Shown: one piece after another, positions 1-7,299 of the stretch
Numbering within the stretch: position 1 is the stretch's first letter
Layout of the letters: the number at the start of each line of letters is the position of its first letter
Origin: Bacteroidales bacterium
Lineage (GTDB): Bacteria > Bacteroidota > Bacteroidia > Bacteroidales > WCHB1-69
Assembly: GCA_016285085.1 (NCBI GenBank)
Contig: JAEEQA010000021.1
Span: 1 to 32,455 of the forward strand
Length of the DNA stretch: 32,455 bases
Direction of reading: 5' to 3'
Translations under genes and position numbers: made by a program
The notes under the pieces: model-generated
Database searches by the model: none
Told to the model about the DNA's origin: nothing
The model's input: the letters and a program-made list of their open reading frames with translations, nothing else

Positions 1-2
1 CG

Positions 3-1820
3 CCCCGCGCGAGGGACTCCGTGCGTCTCGGCAGCTGGGCAACCGACTACGGATGCGAAAGCACCGCCTACGACTACAGGGTGGACACCACCATCGGCGA
101 CATTCTTCTGCTCAAATACGCCGCCGTCCTTCAGAACCCTTCCGGCCACGATGAAGACGAACAGCCCCGTTTCGAATTCGAGATCCTTGACCAGAACAAC
201 AACCGCATCGACCCCGAATGCGGATACGCCAACTTCATTTCAGGCTCCACCACCAACGGATGGAACGAGACGAGCTACGATGGCGAAACCCTTTACTGGA
301 AAGACTGGACCAGTGTCGGTTTTGATGTCACCGCCTACCACGGGCAGGTGGTGCGGGTACGACTGACCACCTACGACTGCGACCAGGGGGCGCATTTCGG
401 CTATGCCTACTTCTCGTTGAACTGCAAGCGGAAGGTGATCACGGCTGAATCGTGCGGTGAGACTCCTGTAAACACCTTCACGGCTCCGGCGGGCTTCAAC
501 TACAACTGGTATTACGCCAACAATCCGGGCAATACCATCTCGACGGAACAGTCGGTGACGGTAAGCACCAGCGGCGGACAGGGCAACCTCTACTGCCATG
601 TGTCCTTCCTCAACAATCCCAACTGCGGTTTCGACCTGCACACCTCCCTCGAGCCACGCTACCCGATGGCCAGTTTCGAACCCGTTGCCGACAGCTGCGG
701 GCTCACCTACACGTTCAACAACACCAGCACCATCACCTACGACGAGGTCAATCCGAGCCCGAACCACGAGCCGTGCGAAACGGCCCATTGGGACTTCGGT
801 GACGGCACCACCTCCGACGCCTACAACCCGCAGCACACGTTCCCGAGCGGCGGCACCTACACCGTGACCCTCGTTGCCGGCCTGAGCGACGACGCCTGCC
901 AGGACACCTACACGATGACCATCACCACCGGAAGCATCGCACCCACCCTCACCGGTCCACACGACATCTGCAGCGGAAGACCCGCCACCCTTACCGCCGG
1001 CGGCGGCGACAGCTACCAATGGATGGAGAACGGCAACGTCATCGGCAACAGCCCGAGCATCACCGTGTCGCCCGAAGCCAACACCACCTATACCGTGGTC
1101 ATTTCTGCCGGAAACGGCTGCATCATGACCCTCACCCACGACATCACCGTACACGACTCGTACCAAACCGATATTTCCGATGAGATTTGTCTGGGCAAGC
1201 CCTATGGCCGCAACGGATTCAATCTTGGTTCACAGAACGAGGTGGGAACATTCTCCTACAGCCGCACTATACAAAGCAGCCTCGGCTGCGACAGCACCAT
1301 CAACCTGAGTCTTACCGTCCAGCCGAGCCCGAACGCCAACCTCGGTCCCAATACGACCCACTGCTTTGACGAGGACGGCGAGTTTGTGCTGACGGTGCCG
1401 GACGGCGACTGCGACAGCTACATCTGGAACACCGGCGACATGACCCAGTCCATCTCCGTGTCCGAAGGCGGCACCTATTCCGTGACCGCGACCAAAGCCG
1501 GCTGCTCCGAAAAGGGCGCCATCACCCTGACCAACCGCTGTCCCTTCTATTTCTATCTGCCCAACTGCATCACCCCCTCCGACCACGACGGCATCAACGA
1601 CGTCTTCTACCTCCCCTCCACCAAAGACATCGTCGAGTTTGAGATTTTCATCTACAACCGCTGGGGCAAACTCATCTTCACCTCCAAAGACCCGCATTTC
1701 CAGTGGGACGGCAGAATCAACGGAAAGCTGGACGTAAACGAGACCTACACCTACAGGATCGACCTGAAGTCGAAGTACGAAGCACGGAAGAAAATCAAAG
1801 GCACCATCACCGTACTGTAG
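3..1820 (+). CDS. Secreted PKD/Ig-like repeat protein with T9SS CHU_C-type C-terminal sorting domain (5' partial)
   Basis: The frame is open to the first base of the window, so the true start lies upstream; a GTG at 21 is internal. The visible part is a Cys-rich extracellular protein. A PKD domain is seen around 780-905 (WDFGDGTTSD…HTF..GGTYTVTL). An Ig-like repeat follows at about 935-1160 (CSGRPATLTAGGGDSYQW), and a similar unit at about 1345-1545 (YIWNTGDMTQSISV). The last ~90 residues, from YLPNCITPSDHDGINDVF through FIYNRWGKLIF and WDGRINGK to the end, match the gliding-motility-associated C-terminal domain (CHU_C, TIGR04131 type). That domain directs export through the type IX secretion system. 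The protein is therefore inferred to be cell-surface or secreted, perhaps an adhesin; any catalytic domain would lie upstream of the window. The stop is TAG at 1818-1820, and a new promoter follows before the next gene. Confidence 0.93.
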   Translation, partial: PRARDSVRLGSWATDYGCESTAYDYRVDTTIGDILLLKYAAVLQNPSGHDEDEQPRFEFEILDQNNNRIDPECGYANFISGSTTNGWNETSYDGETLYWKDWTSVGFDVTAYHGQVVRVRLTTYDCDQGAHFGYAYFSLNCKRKVITAESCGETPVNTFTAPAGFNYNWYYANNPGNTISTEQSVTVSTSGGQGNLYCHVSFLNNPNCGFDLHTSLEPRYPMASFEPVADSCGLTYTFNNTSTITYDEVNPSPNHEPCETAHWDFGDGTTSDAYNPQHTFPSGGTYTVTLVAGLSDDACQDTYTMTITTGSIAPTLTGPHDICSGRPATLTAGGGDSYQWMENGNVIGNSPSITVSPEANTTYTVVISAGNGCIMTLTHDITVHDSYQTDISDEICLGKPYGRNGFNLGSQNEVGTFSYSRTIQSSLGCDSTINLSLTVQPSPNANLGPNTTHCFDEDGEFVLTVPDGDCDSYIWNTGDMTQSISVSEGGTYSVTATKAGCSEKGAITLTNRCPFYFYLPNCITPSDHDGINDVFYLPSTKDIVEFEIFIYNRWGKLIFTSKDPHFQWDGRINGKLDVNETYTYRIDLKSKYEARKKIKGTITVL

Positions 1821-1847
1821 CACCGGATGCAAATACAGGAAAAATCA

Positions 1848-1880
1848 TTGCGTGACTTTCTGAATAAATTCGTACCTTTG
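1848..1880 (+). promoter_or_regulatory. Bacteroidota-type promoter for the barrel gene
   Basis: The -7 element TACCTTTG lies at 1873-1880 and fits the TAnnTTTG consensus. A TTG at 1848-1850 sits 22 bases upstream and could be the -33 element. Transcription would begin about 10 bases before the ATG at 1899. Confidence 0.7.
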
Positions 1881-1898
1881 CAGCCCTAATTTTTTGCA

Positions 1899-2603
1899 AT
1901 GAAAAGACTCCTCCTTATCGCGCTTTCGGTATGCCTTTGCACGGGCATGATGGCGCAAAACGATACTACCCTTAACAAGATCAAGGAAATCGCGAAGGTC
2001 GAGGTCGTGCGCGACCGGCTGGTCTTCGACATTTACCACTCCTTCTGGATGGGGGTTCCCTCGCAAGGAAACTTCATGAAATTCGACCCCGGTTTCAACA
2101 TCTCCGCCCTTTGGGATTTCAAACTTCCGCAGTCAAAGCACATCTCCTTCGGTCTCGGTGTGGGTGTGACCTTTTACTCCCAGTATTCAAACTGCATGAT
2201 AAAGTACGACAAGGATGCGGACGTCACCAAGTACTACATCCTTCCCGAAAACATCAAGTACAAACAGAGCCGGATGTCGCACATCAACTGCAACATTCCG
2301 ATTGAAATCCGTTACCGCCACTCCTGCGGTTTCAAAATCGACCTCGGTGTCCATGTGGGCGTGGTGGCCGGTTTCGCCTACCGCTACAAAGGGCCGCACT
2401 ACAATGGTGTGGAAGACGAGTACCTCAACTACAAGGACCGCAATTTTTACAACAAGGAAAAATTCAGCGCCGACGTCTTCATCCGCATGGGTTGGAAATC
2501 GTTTGGTGTGTATTATTCCTACCAGATGACCAACGTTTTCAAGGACGGGAAGGGGCCCAAAATGCACCCGATGTCCTTGGGCATCAGCATCAGTTTGTTC
2601 TAA
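1899..2603 (+). CDS. Outer-membrane beta-barrel protein, PorT-like family
   Basis: 234 residues. A signal peptide covers residues 1-20 (MKRLLLIALSVCLCTGMMAQ), with cleavage likely before Gln or Asn. The mature protein has alternating hydrophobic/polar strands typical of small 8-stranded barrels (ISFGLGVGVTFYSQY, IDLGVHVGVVAGFAYRY, SADVFIRMGWKSFGVYYSY). It ends in phenylalanine (SLGISISLF), as expected for a BAM-assembled barrel. Many Bacteroidota proteins of this size are annotated outer membrane beta-barrel or PorT-like; no specific ligand or enzymatic function is visible. It has its own promoter immediately upstream, so it need not be co-transcribed with the T9SS cargo gene. It converges on arcA with 69 bases between the stops. 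Family-level call only. Confidence 0.85.
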   Translation: MKRLLLIALSVCLCTGMMAQNDTTLNKIKEIAKVEVVRDRLVFDIYHSFWMGVPSQGNFMKFDPGFNISALWDFKLPQSKHISFGLGVGVTFYSQYSNCMIKYDKDADVTKYYILPENIKYKQSRMSHINCNIPIEIRYRHSCGFKIDLGVHVGVVAGFAYRYKGPHYNGVEDEYLNYKDRNFYNKEKFSADVFIRMGWKSFGVYYSYQMTNVFKDGKGPKMHPMSLGISISLF

Positions 2604-2651
2604 CCTGAAACATTTTTGTGATGTGGAAACGCGTGTATGAAGACGCGTATG

Positions 2652-2676
2652 GAGACGCGATGAATCGCGTCTCTAC
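2652..2676. repeat. REP-like palindrome at the arcA stop codon
   Basis: Arms GAGACGCGAT (2652-2661) and ATCGCGTCTC (2664-2673) are perfect 10-base complements around a GA spacer, followed by TAC. On the minus strand the element reads TAGAGACGCGATTC and onward; its first three bases are the arcA stop codon. Partial copies (ACGCGT, GACGCGTATG) precede it at 2629-2650. The element lies between convergent genes and could slow transcription, but no U-tract follows. It is inferred to be one of the short extragenic palindromes common in Bacteroidota. Confidence 0.7.
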
Positions 2677-3932
2677 AGGGCGTTGTAATCCACCTCGTCG
2701 CGGTTGACGGGGCAGGTCATGCAGCGGGCGCCGCCGCCGCCGCGGGGCAGTTCCGAACCCGCAAAGGTAACCACGCATTTTTTGTAATCGAACGGATTGG
2801 CATTCCCGTCCACCACCTCCTCCGCCTTGAGGACGGTGAAGCCGGCCTTGTCCAGCGCCTCGATGGTGCGGCGGTTGCGCCGGTAGCCGATGACATGGTC
2901 GGGGCCGAGGGCGAAAAAGTTGGCGCCGCTGTGCCACTGTTCCCGCAGCTGCGTCCACTCGTCGTCACCGCCACAGAAAACAGGCGTTAAATCAACGCCC
3001 TGCGAACGGAGGGCTGACAGGATTTCAGGATATTCTTTCTTCGTAATCACACCATTTTCAATGGTATAGGCAATGGTGGATTTATTGGCGAACAATCCAG
3101 TCTTTTTGATCATCGGCTCAAAGGCCATGCAGGTGTGGGGTCCCAGGAAGGTGAACACCATGTCCAGATGGATGAACGAGTCGGGTTCCAGCGGGAGTTC
3201 CTGTGCAATGACGGTGAAGCGCGGCTTGTGCGCGTGGGCCTTCAACAGGTACTCAATGCCTTTGGGGTTGGTGCGGATGCCGCAACCGACACAGAGCAGG
3301 TCGTCGCGGACAATCTGCACGTCGCCGCCTTCGGTACGCGCCGCCGGGTCGGCATCCTCGGCACGGAACGTTCCCGCACCAAAGAAATTTTCAAAGACAG
3401 CCTTGTAAATGTACGCCTCGCGCACCCGCACCTGAAATGACATCGTATTGATAAGGGCACGGTCGAAGACACAGGAGGAAGCATCCCTCGTAAAGAAAAG
3501 ATTATAAAGCGGTTGCAGGACATAATGTCCCTCTTCAAAACGCACTTCGTCCTTTCCCTTCCGGTAGCGGAAGCCTTCAATCAATGTTGTGGAAAGAACA
3601 TCGGGAGTTTGGGCAAGAAGTTCGGGAATGAGGTATTCGCAGCCGTCGGAGAGGCAGCTGCGGCGCACGAGATCCTCGGCAACGTCGGGATCCGTAAGGA
3701 TTTCCGCAAGCAGGTCCTTCACCTGGTAGGTCTTGGTGCACTTCGACAGCACACCGGAGAAGAGGCGATACTCTTCATCCACAATATCCTTATTGAGAAT
3801 GTCCTGATAGAGGGCGTGGGCGGCGTTCATCGGGGTCATTGCCTCGATTTCCGGACCGGGTTTATGCAAAAGGACGGCGTTCAGGCGGCCTATTTCCGAA
3901 TAGAGTCTGACGGGGATTTTTTCCTGTTTCAT
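2673..3932 (-). CDS. arcA: Arginine deiminase
   Basis: 419 residues, the usual length for bacterial arginine deiminase (EC 3.5.3.6), which hydrolyses L-arginine to citrulline and ammonia in the cytoplasm. Family motifs appear in order: LLHKPGPEIE at 21-30, FTRD at 147-150 (Asp150), EGGD at 201-204 (Glu201), HLDMVF at 255-260 (His255, Asp257), and the terminal RGGGGARCMTCP block with the catalytic cysteine at Cys404. These match the Asp/Glu/His/Asp/Cys catalytic set of the family. The start MKQEKIPVRL at 3932 is preferred over upstream in-frame starts: homology begins there, and a TAnnTTTG promoter lies 20 bases further upstream. No arcB, arcC or arginine/ornithine antiporter gene is in the window, so ATP generation from citrulline would need genes elsewhere. 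Arginine use or acid resistance is the likely role. Confidence 0.95.
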   Translation of the reverse strand: MKQEKIPVRLYSEIGRLNAVLLHKPGPEIEAMTPMNAAHALYQDILNKDIVDEEYRLFSGVLSKCTKTYQVKDLLAEILTDPDVAEDLVRRSCLSDGCEYLIPELLAQTPDVLSTTLIEGFRYRKGKDEVRFEEGHYVLQPLYNLFFTRDASSCVFDRALINTMSFQVRVREAYIYKAVFENFFGAGTFRAEDADPAARTEGGDVQIVRDDLLCVGCGIRTNPKGIEYLLKAHAHKPRFTVIAQELPLEPDSFIHLDMVFTFLGPHTCMAFEPMIKKTGLFANKSTIAYTIENGVITKKEYPEILSALRSQGVDLTPVFCGGDDEWTQLREQWHSGANFFALGPDHVIGYRRNRRTIEALDKAGFTVLKAEEVVDGNANPFDYKKCVVTFAGSELPRGGGGARCMTCPVNRDEVDYNAL

Positions 3933-3952
3933 ACATCTGAAAAATGAGGTTG

Positions 3953-3960
3953 CAAAGGTA
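3953..3960 (-). promoter_or_regulatory. -7 element of the arcA promoter
   Basis: The plus-strand bases CAAAGGTA read TACCTTTG on the minus strand, a canonical TAnnTTTG element 20 bases before the arcA ATG. No well-spaced -33 TTG is obvious. It faces the TonB-receptor promoter, with 21 A-rich bases between the two elements. Confidence 0.65.
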
Positions 3961-3981
3961 CAAAAAAAGACAAAAAAATCG

Positions 3982-3989
3982 TACCTTTG
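3982..3989 (+). promoter_or_regulatory. -7 element of the TonB-receptor promoter
   Basis: TACCTTTG fits TAnnTTTG and is followed by GCCGCC, as in several Bacteroidota start regions. It lies 19 bases before the ATG at 4009. The matching -33 element is not clear because the intervening DNA is A-rich and contains the opposing arcA promoter. Confidence 0.65.
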
Positions 3990-4008
3990 CCGCCTTAATT
4001 TCAAACCG

Positions 4009-6327
4009 ATGAAACGGATTTTCCATATCATTTTTAACATACTGATATTTTGTTTTTTATGCAACAATTCCATCGCCCAGCACGGAGCCATGAAGGGTTT
4101 TGTCTATGACAAAAGCAACGGCGAACCTGTCGCATACGCGGTCATCCAACTAGCGGGAACGTCTTACGGCTGCATGACCGAGAAGAACGGCGGCTATATG
4201 CTCACGCGTATTCCGCCGGGCGATTACACCCTGCAGGTTTCGTTCATCGGGTACGATTCCATCGTGGAACCCATCACCATCAAAGGGGATATGACCACGC
4301 ATAATTTCTACCTGGAACCGACCAAGACGACGTTGGAAAGTGTGAGTGTGAGCGCCGAGCGGCAGCGTGTGGTGACGGAAACGCGCACCTCCGTCATCTC
4401 GGTGACCGCCAAGGACATCAAGCAGATGCCGGCCATCGGCGGAACGGCCGACTTTGCCCAGTACCTTCAGATATTGCCGGGCATTGTCTCCACCGGCGAC
4501 CAGGGCGGCCAGCTGTACGTGCGCGGTGGCACGCCCATCCAGAACATGCTGCTTCTAGACGGGATGTTGATTTACAACCCGTTCCACTCCATCGGGCTTT
4601 TCTCCGTTTTCGACAGCGACATCATCAGCTCTGCCGATGTCTATACCGGCGGTTTCGGTGCGGAGTTCGGCGGCCGCCTCTCCTCGGTGATGGACATCCG
4701 CACCCGCGACGGCAACAAGAAGCACATCTCCGGCAAAGTCGACCTCAACACCTTCGGGGCCAAGCTGCTTCTGGAAGGCCCCATTGTCAAACTGAAAGAA
4801 GACCGCGGGGTGGCCCTCAGCTACATCCTGTCGGTGAAAGGCTCCTACCTAGAACAATCCTCCAAGGTTTTTTACCCCTACATCGAGCAAGGACTTCCCT
4901 ACAACTATCTTGACCTGTACGGCAAGCTCTCCCTCACGGGAAAGACCGGCACGAAACTGAACCTGTTCGGCTTCCGTTTCGACGACAAGGTGAACTACTC
5001 GGAGGTGGCCACCTACCACTGGAAGAACTGGGGCGCGGGCGCCAACTTCCTGATCATCCCCGGCAAGGCCCCGATGATGATCGAGGGAACCGTCGCCTAC
5101 ACCAACTACCGCACCTCCCTGGACGACAAGGCCTACAAGCCCGTCATCGACCGCGAGACCACCGGCAAGGACACCAACGCCCGCCAGAGCACCCTTTCGG
5201 GTTTCAATGTCAACCTCAATTTCTCGTACTATATCGGCAAGAGCCTGCTCTCGCTCGGCGCGGAGGTGGTCGGCTACACGGCAAGGTACATCTTCTACAG
5301 CGACACCAACGCCTCCAGCGTACATAAAACTGTGGACTACACCACCGACATCGGACTTTTCGCCAAATACAAATACAACTACCGCGACAAGATCCTGATC
5401 GAGCCGAGTTTCCGTCTGCAATACTATGCATCTCTGAGTGTTGCCTCTCCGGAGCCGCGTCTCTCGTTCAAATGGAACATCACCCCGAAAATCCGTCTGA
5501 AACTAGCGGGCGGCATGTATTCCCAGAACTTCGTCGCCGCCACCTCCGACCGCGACGTGGTCAACCTTTTCTCGGGCTTTCTCTCCTCCCCCTACGGTCT
5601 GCCCGACACCACGGTGCTCGGCAAGGAGGTGCGCTCGAGCCTGCAAAAGTCGCAGCATGTCATCCTCGGACTGGAATTGGATGTAATCCCCTACACCACC
5701 ATCAACATTGAAGGGTACTTCAAGAACTTCTCCGTCCTCACCTCGCTCAACCGCTACAAGATGTTTGACGAGGACCCCGACTACATGTATGAGGCCGGGC
5801 AGGCCTACGGCGGCGACATCACCATTGATTTCAACTATAAAGGTTTATTGATCAAGGCTGTATATTCATTAGGCTGGGTCAACCGCTACGACGGTCACAT
5901 CCACTACAAGCCGCATTACGACCGACGCCACAACATCAACCTGCTGGCTTCCTACAGTTTCGGCAAGCGCCGCAGCTGGCAGATCGACCTCCGCTGGAAC
6001 TACGGCAGCGGCTTCCCTTACACCCAGACCCAGAGCTACTACGGGAACCTCAACGCCAACGCCTTCAACGTGGACTACATCTCCGCCAACGAAGGGCTGA
6101 ACTTCATCCTTGCCGACTACAACGGCGGACGGCTGCCCAGCTACCACCGTCTGGACCTCAGCGCGAAGAAGGCCTTCCACATCGGCGAGCGCCACACCAT
6201 CGAAGCGAGTGTCGGTGTCACCAACGTCTATAACTACAAGAACATCTTCTACCAAGACCGAATCACAAACAAGACCATCTACCAGCTTCCTATCCTATAC
6301 AGCATCGGATTGAGCTGGCATTTCTAA
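4009..6327 (+). CDS. TonB-dependent outer-membrane receptor with carboxypeptidase-regulatory-like N-terminal domain
   Basis: 772 residues. The signal peptide is residues 1-24, ending NNSIAQ. Next comes a CarboxypepD_reg-like beta-sandwich at about 27-105 (GFVYDKSNGEPVAYAVIQLAG…GDYTLQVSFIGYDS), then a plug domain at about 135-230 (LQILPGIVSTGDQGGQLYVRGG, LLLDGMLIYNPFHSIGLFSVF, GAEFGGRLSSVMDIRTRDG). The remainder is a 22-strand-type barrel ending IGLSWHF with terminal Phe. Such receptors import a ligand across the outer membrane using TonB-ExbBD energy. The length is shorter than SusC transporters and no SusD partner follows, so a polysaccharide-utilisation role is not supported; siderophore, cofactor or peptide uptake are all possible. 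A transglycosylase gene starts 12 bases after the stop, suggesting one transcript. Confidence 0.93.
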   Translation: MKRIFHIIFNILIFCFLCNNSIAQHGAMKGFVYDKSNGEPVAYAVIQLAGTSYGCMTEKNGGYMLTRIPPGDYTLQVSFIGYDSIVEPITIKGDMTTHNFYLEPTKTTLESVSVSAERQRVVTETRTSVISVTAKDIKQMPAIGGTADFAQYLQILPGIVSTGDQGGQLYVRGGTPIQNMLLLDGMLIYNPFHSIGLFSVFDSDIISSADVYTGGFGAEFGGRLSSVMDIRTRDGNKKHISGKVDLNTFGAKLLLEGPIVKLKEDRGVALSYILSVKGSYLEQSSKVFYPYIEQGLPYNYLDLYGKLSLTGKTGTKLNLFGFRFDDKVNYSEVATYHWKNWGAGANFLIIPGKAPMMIEGTVAYTNYRTSLDDKAYKPVIDRETTGKDTNARQSTLSGFNVNLNFSYYIGKSLLSLGAEVVGYTARYIFYSDTNASSVHKTVDYTTDIGLFAKYKYNYRDKILIEPSFRLQYYASLSVASPEPRLSFKWNITPKIRLKLAGGMYSQNFVAATSDRDVVNLFSGFLSSPYGLPDTTVLGKEVRSSLQKSQHVILGLELDVIPYTTINIEGYFKNFSVLTSLNRYKMFDEDPDYMYEAGQAYGGDITIDFNYKGLLIKAVYSLGWVNRYDGHIHYKPHYDRRHNINLLASYSFGKRRSWQIDLRWNYGSGFPYTQTQSYYGNLNANAFNVDYISANEGLNFILADYNGGRLPSYHRLDLSAKKAFHIGERHTIEASVGVTNVYNYKNIFYQDRITNKTIYQLPILYSIGLSWHF

Positions 6328-6339
6328 AGAACAGCTATC

Positions 6340-7272
6340 GTGGATAAAAAACGTATTTTCACCATAATTGCAGCCGTCGTCGGGTGCGCCGCCTTGACAA
6401 CATTTTGCGTCCTTGCCGGCATCCGCAACCATGCTCTTGCCGAAGAGAACAAGACATTGAAGGCGATGAACCACTACAACAACGTGCTCGCGCCGCCGCC
6501 TCTTCCGGAAAAACTGGACTTTATGGGCGAGGAGGTGCCGCTGGACGACCATTCGGTGCGCGAGTCGCTGGACCGCGAGCTGACCGCCATCTGCTACCAG
6601 CACTCGACAACCCTGCTGTGCCTGAAACGTTCCGGGCGCTATTTTCCTGTCATTGAAAAAATTCTGAAAGAAGAAGGACTTCCCGAGGACTTCAAATACC
6701 TGTGTGTCACCGAGAGCAGCCTGTCGAACGCCATCTCGCCGGCCAAGGCCGTGGGCTTCTGGCAGTTCCTGCAGAGCACGGCACAGAGCTACGGGCTCGA
6801 AGTGCGCGAGGAGGTGGACGAGCGGTACAACGTGGAAAAAGCCACCCGCGCCGCCTGCAAGTACCTGCGGGGCTCGAAGAACCGGCTGGGGTCATGGGCT
6901 TTGGCCGCCGCCGCCTACAACATGGGCGAGAACGGGGTCGCCAACAACATCGCAGCACAGTCGGTGCAGACCTACTGGGACACCTACTTCAACCCCGAAA
7001 CCGCCCGCTACGTATTCCGCATCCTCGCCTACAAACTGGTTTTCGAGAACCCGCACATTTATGGCGTGCAGATCACCGAGCAGGAGAAATACCCGCCCAT
7101 CGCCTGCCGCGTGGACACCATCACCGCCTCCGTGCCCGACTGGTACCAATATTGTAAAGAGCAGGGCATCACCTACAAGCAATTCAAGGAATTCAACCCG
7201 TGGTGCCGCGCCAAGAAACTGACCGTCTCCAATGGGAAAACCTACCTCATCCAAATTCCCACAGAAAAATAA
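6340..7272 (+). CDS. Membrane-anchored lytic murein transglycosylase (SLT domain, MltD-like)
   Basis: 310 residues from a GTG start 12 bases after the receptor stop; the start is supported by the immediate N-terminal anchor MDKKRIFTIIAAVVGCAALT (hydrophobic residues ~7-27). The SLT/GH23 catalytic region spans about 95-225. It contains LCVTESSLSNAIS with the expected catalytic Glu125, then AVGFWQFLQSTAQSYGL, and SWALAAAAYNMGENGV. The enzyme would cleave the MurNAc-GlcNAc bond of peptidoglycan with formation of a 1,6-anhydro product, in the periplasm. The C-terminal ~40 residues (ITYKQFKEFNPWCRAKKL…TYLIQIP) resemble a degenerate LysM repeat. Close spacing to uvrA (27 bases) suggests co-transcription. 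The family call is firm; assignment to a named E. coli orthologue is not. Confidence 0.92.
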   Translation: MDKKRIFTIIAAVVGCAALTTFCVLAGIRNHALAEENKTLKAMNHYNNVLAPPPLPEKLDFMGEEVPLDDHSVRESLDRELTAICYQHSTTLLCLKRSGRYFPVIEKILKEEGLPEDFKYLCVTESSLSNAISPAKAVGFWQFLQSTAQSYGLEVREEVDERYNVEKATRAACKYLRGSKNRLGSWALAAAAYNMGENGVANNIAAQSVQTYWDTYFNPETARYVFRILAYKLVFENPHIYGVQITEQEKYPPIACRVDTITASVPDWYQYCKEQGITYKQFKEFNPWCRAKKLTVSNGKTYLIQIPTEK

Positions 7273-7299
7273 ACACCCCGAACTCGCAGCCTCACAAAC

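Noticed and set aside
240-1166. Long open minus-strand frame opposite the T9SS protein
   Set aside because: Val/Gly/Ala-rich translation is the mirror of GC-rich codons in the real gene; no start context or homology.
3933-4091. N-terminal extension of arcA
   Set aside because: It would overlap the TonB-receptor start and both promoters; homology begins at 3932.
4009-6327. SusC of a polysaccharide-utilisation locus
   Set aside because: The protein is shorter than SusC proteins, and no SusD or glycoside hydrolase gene for glycans follows.
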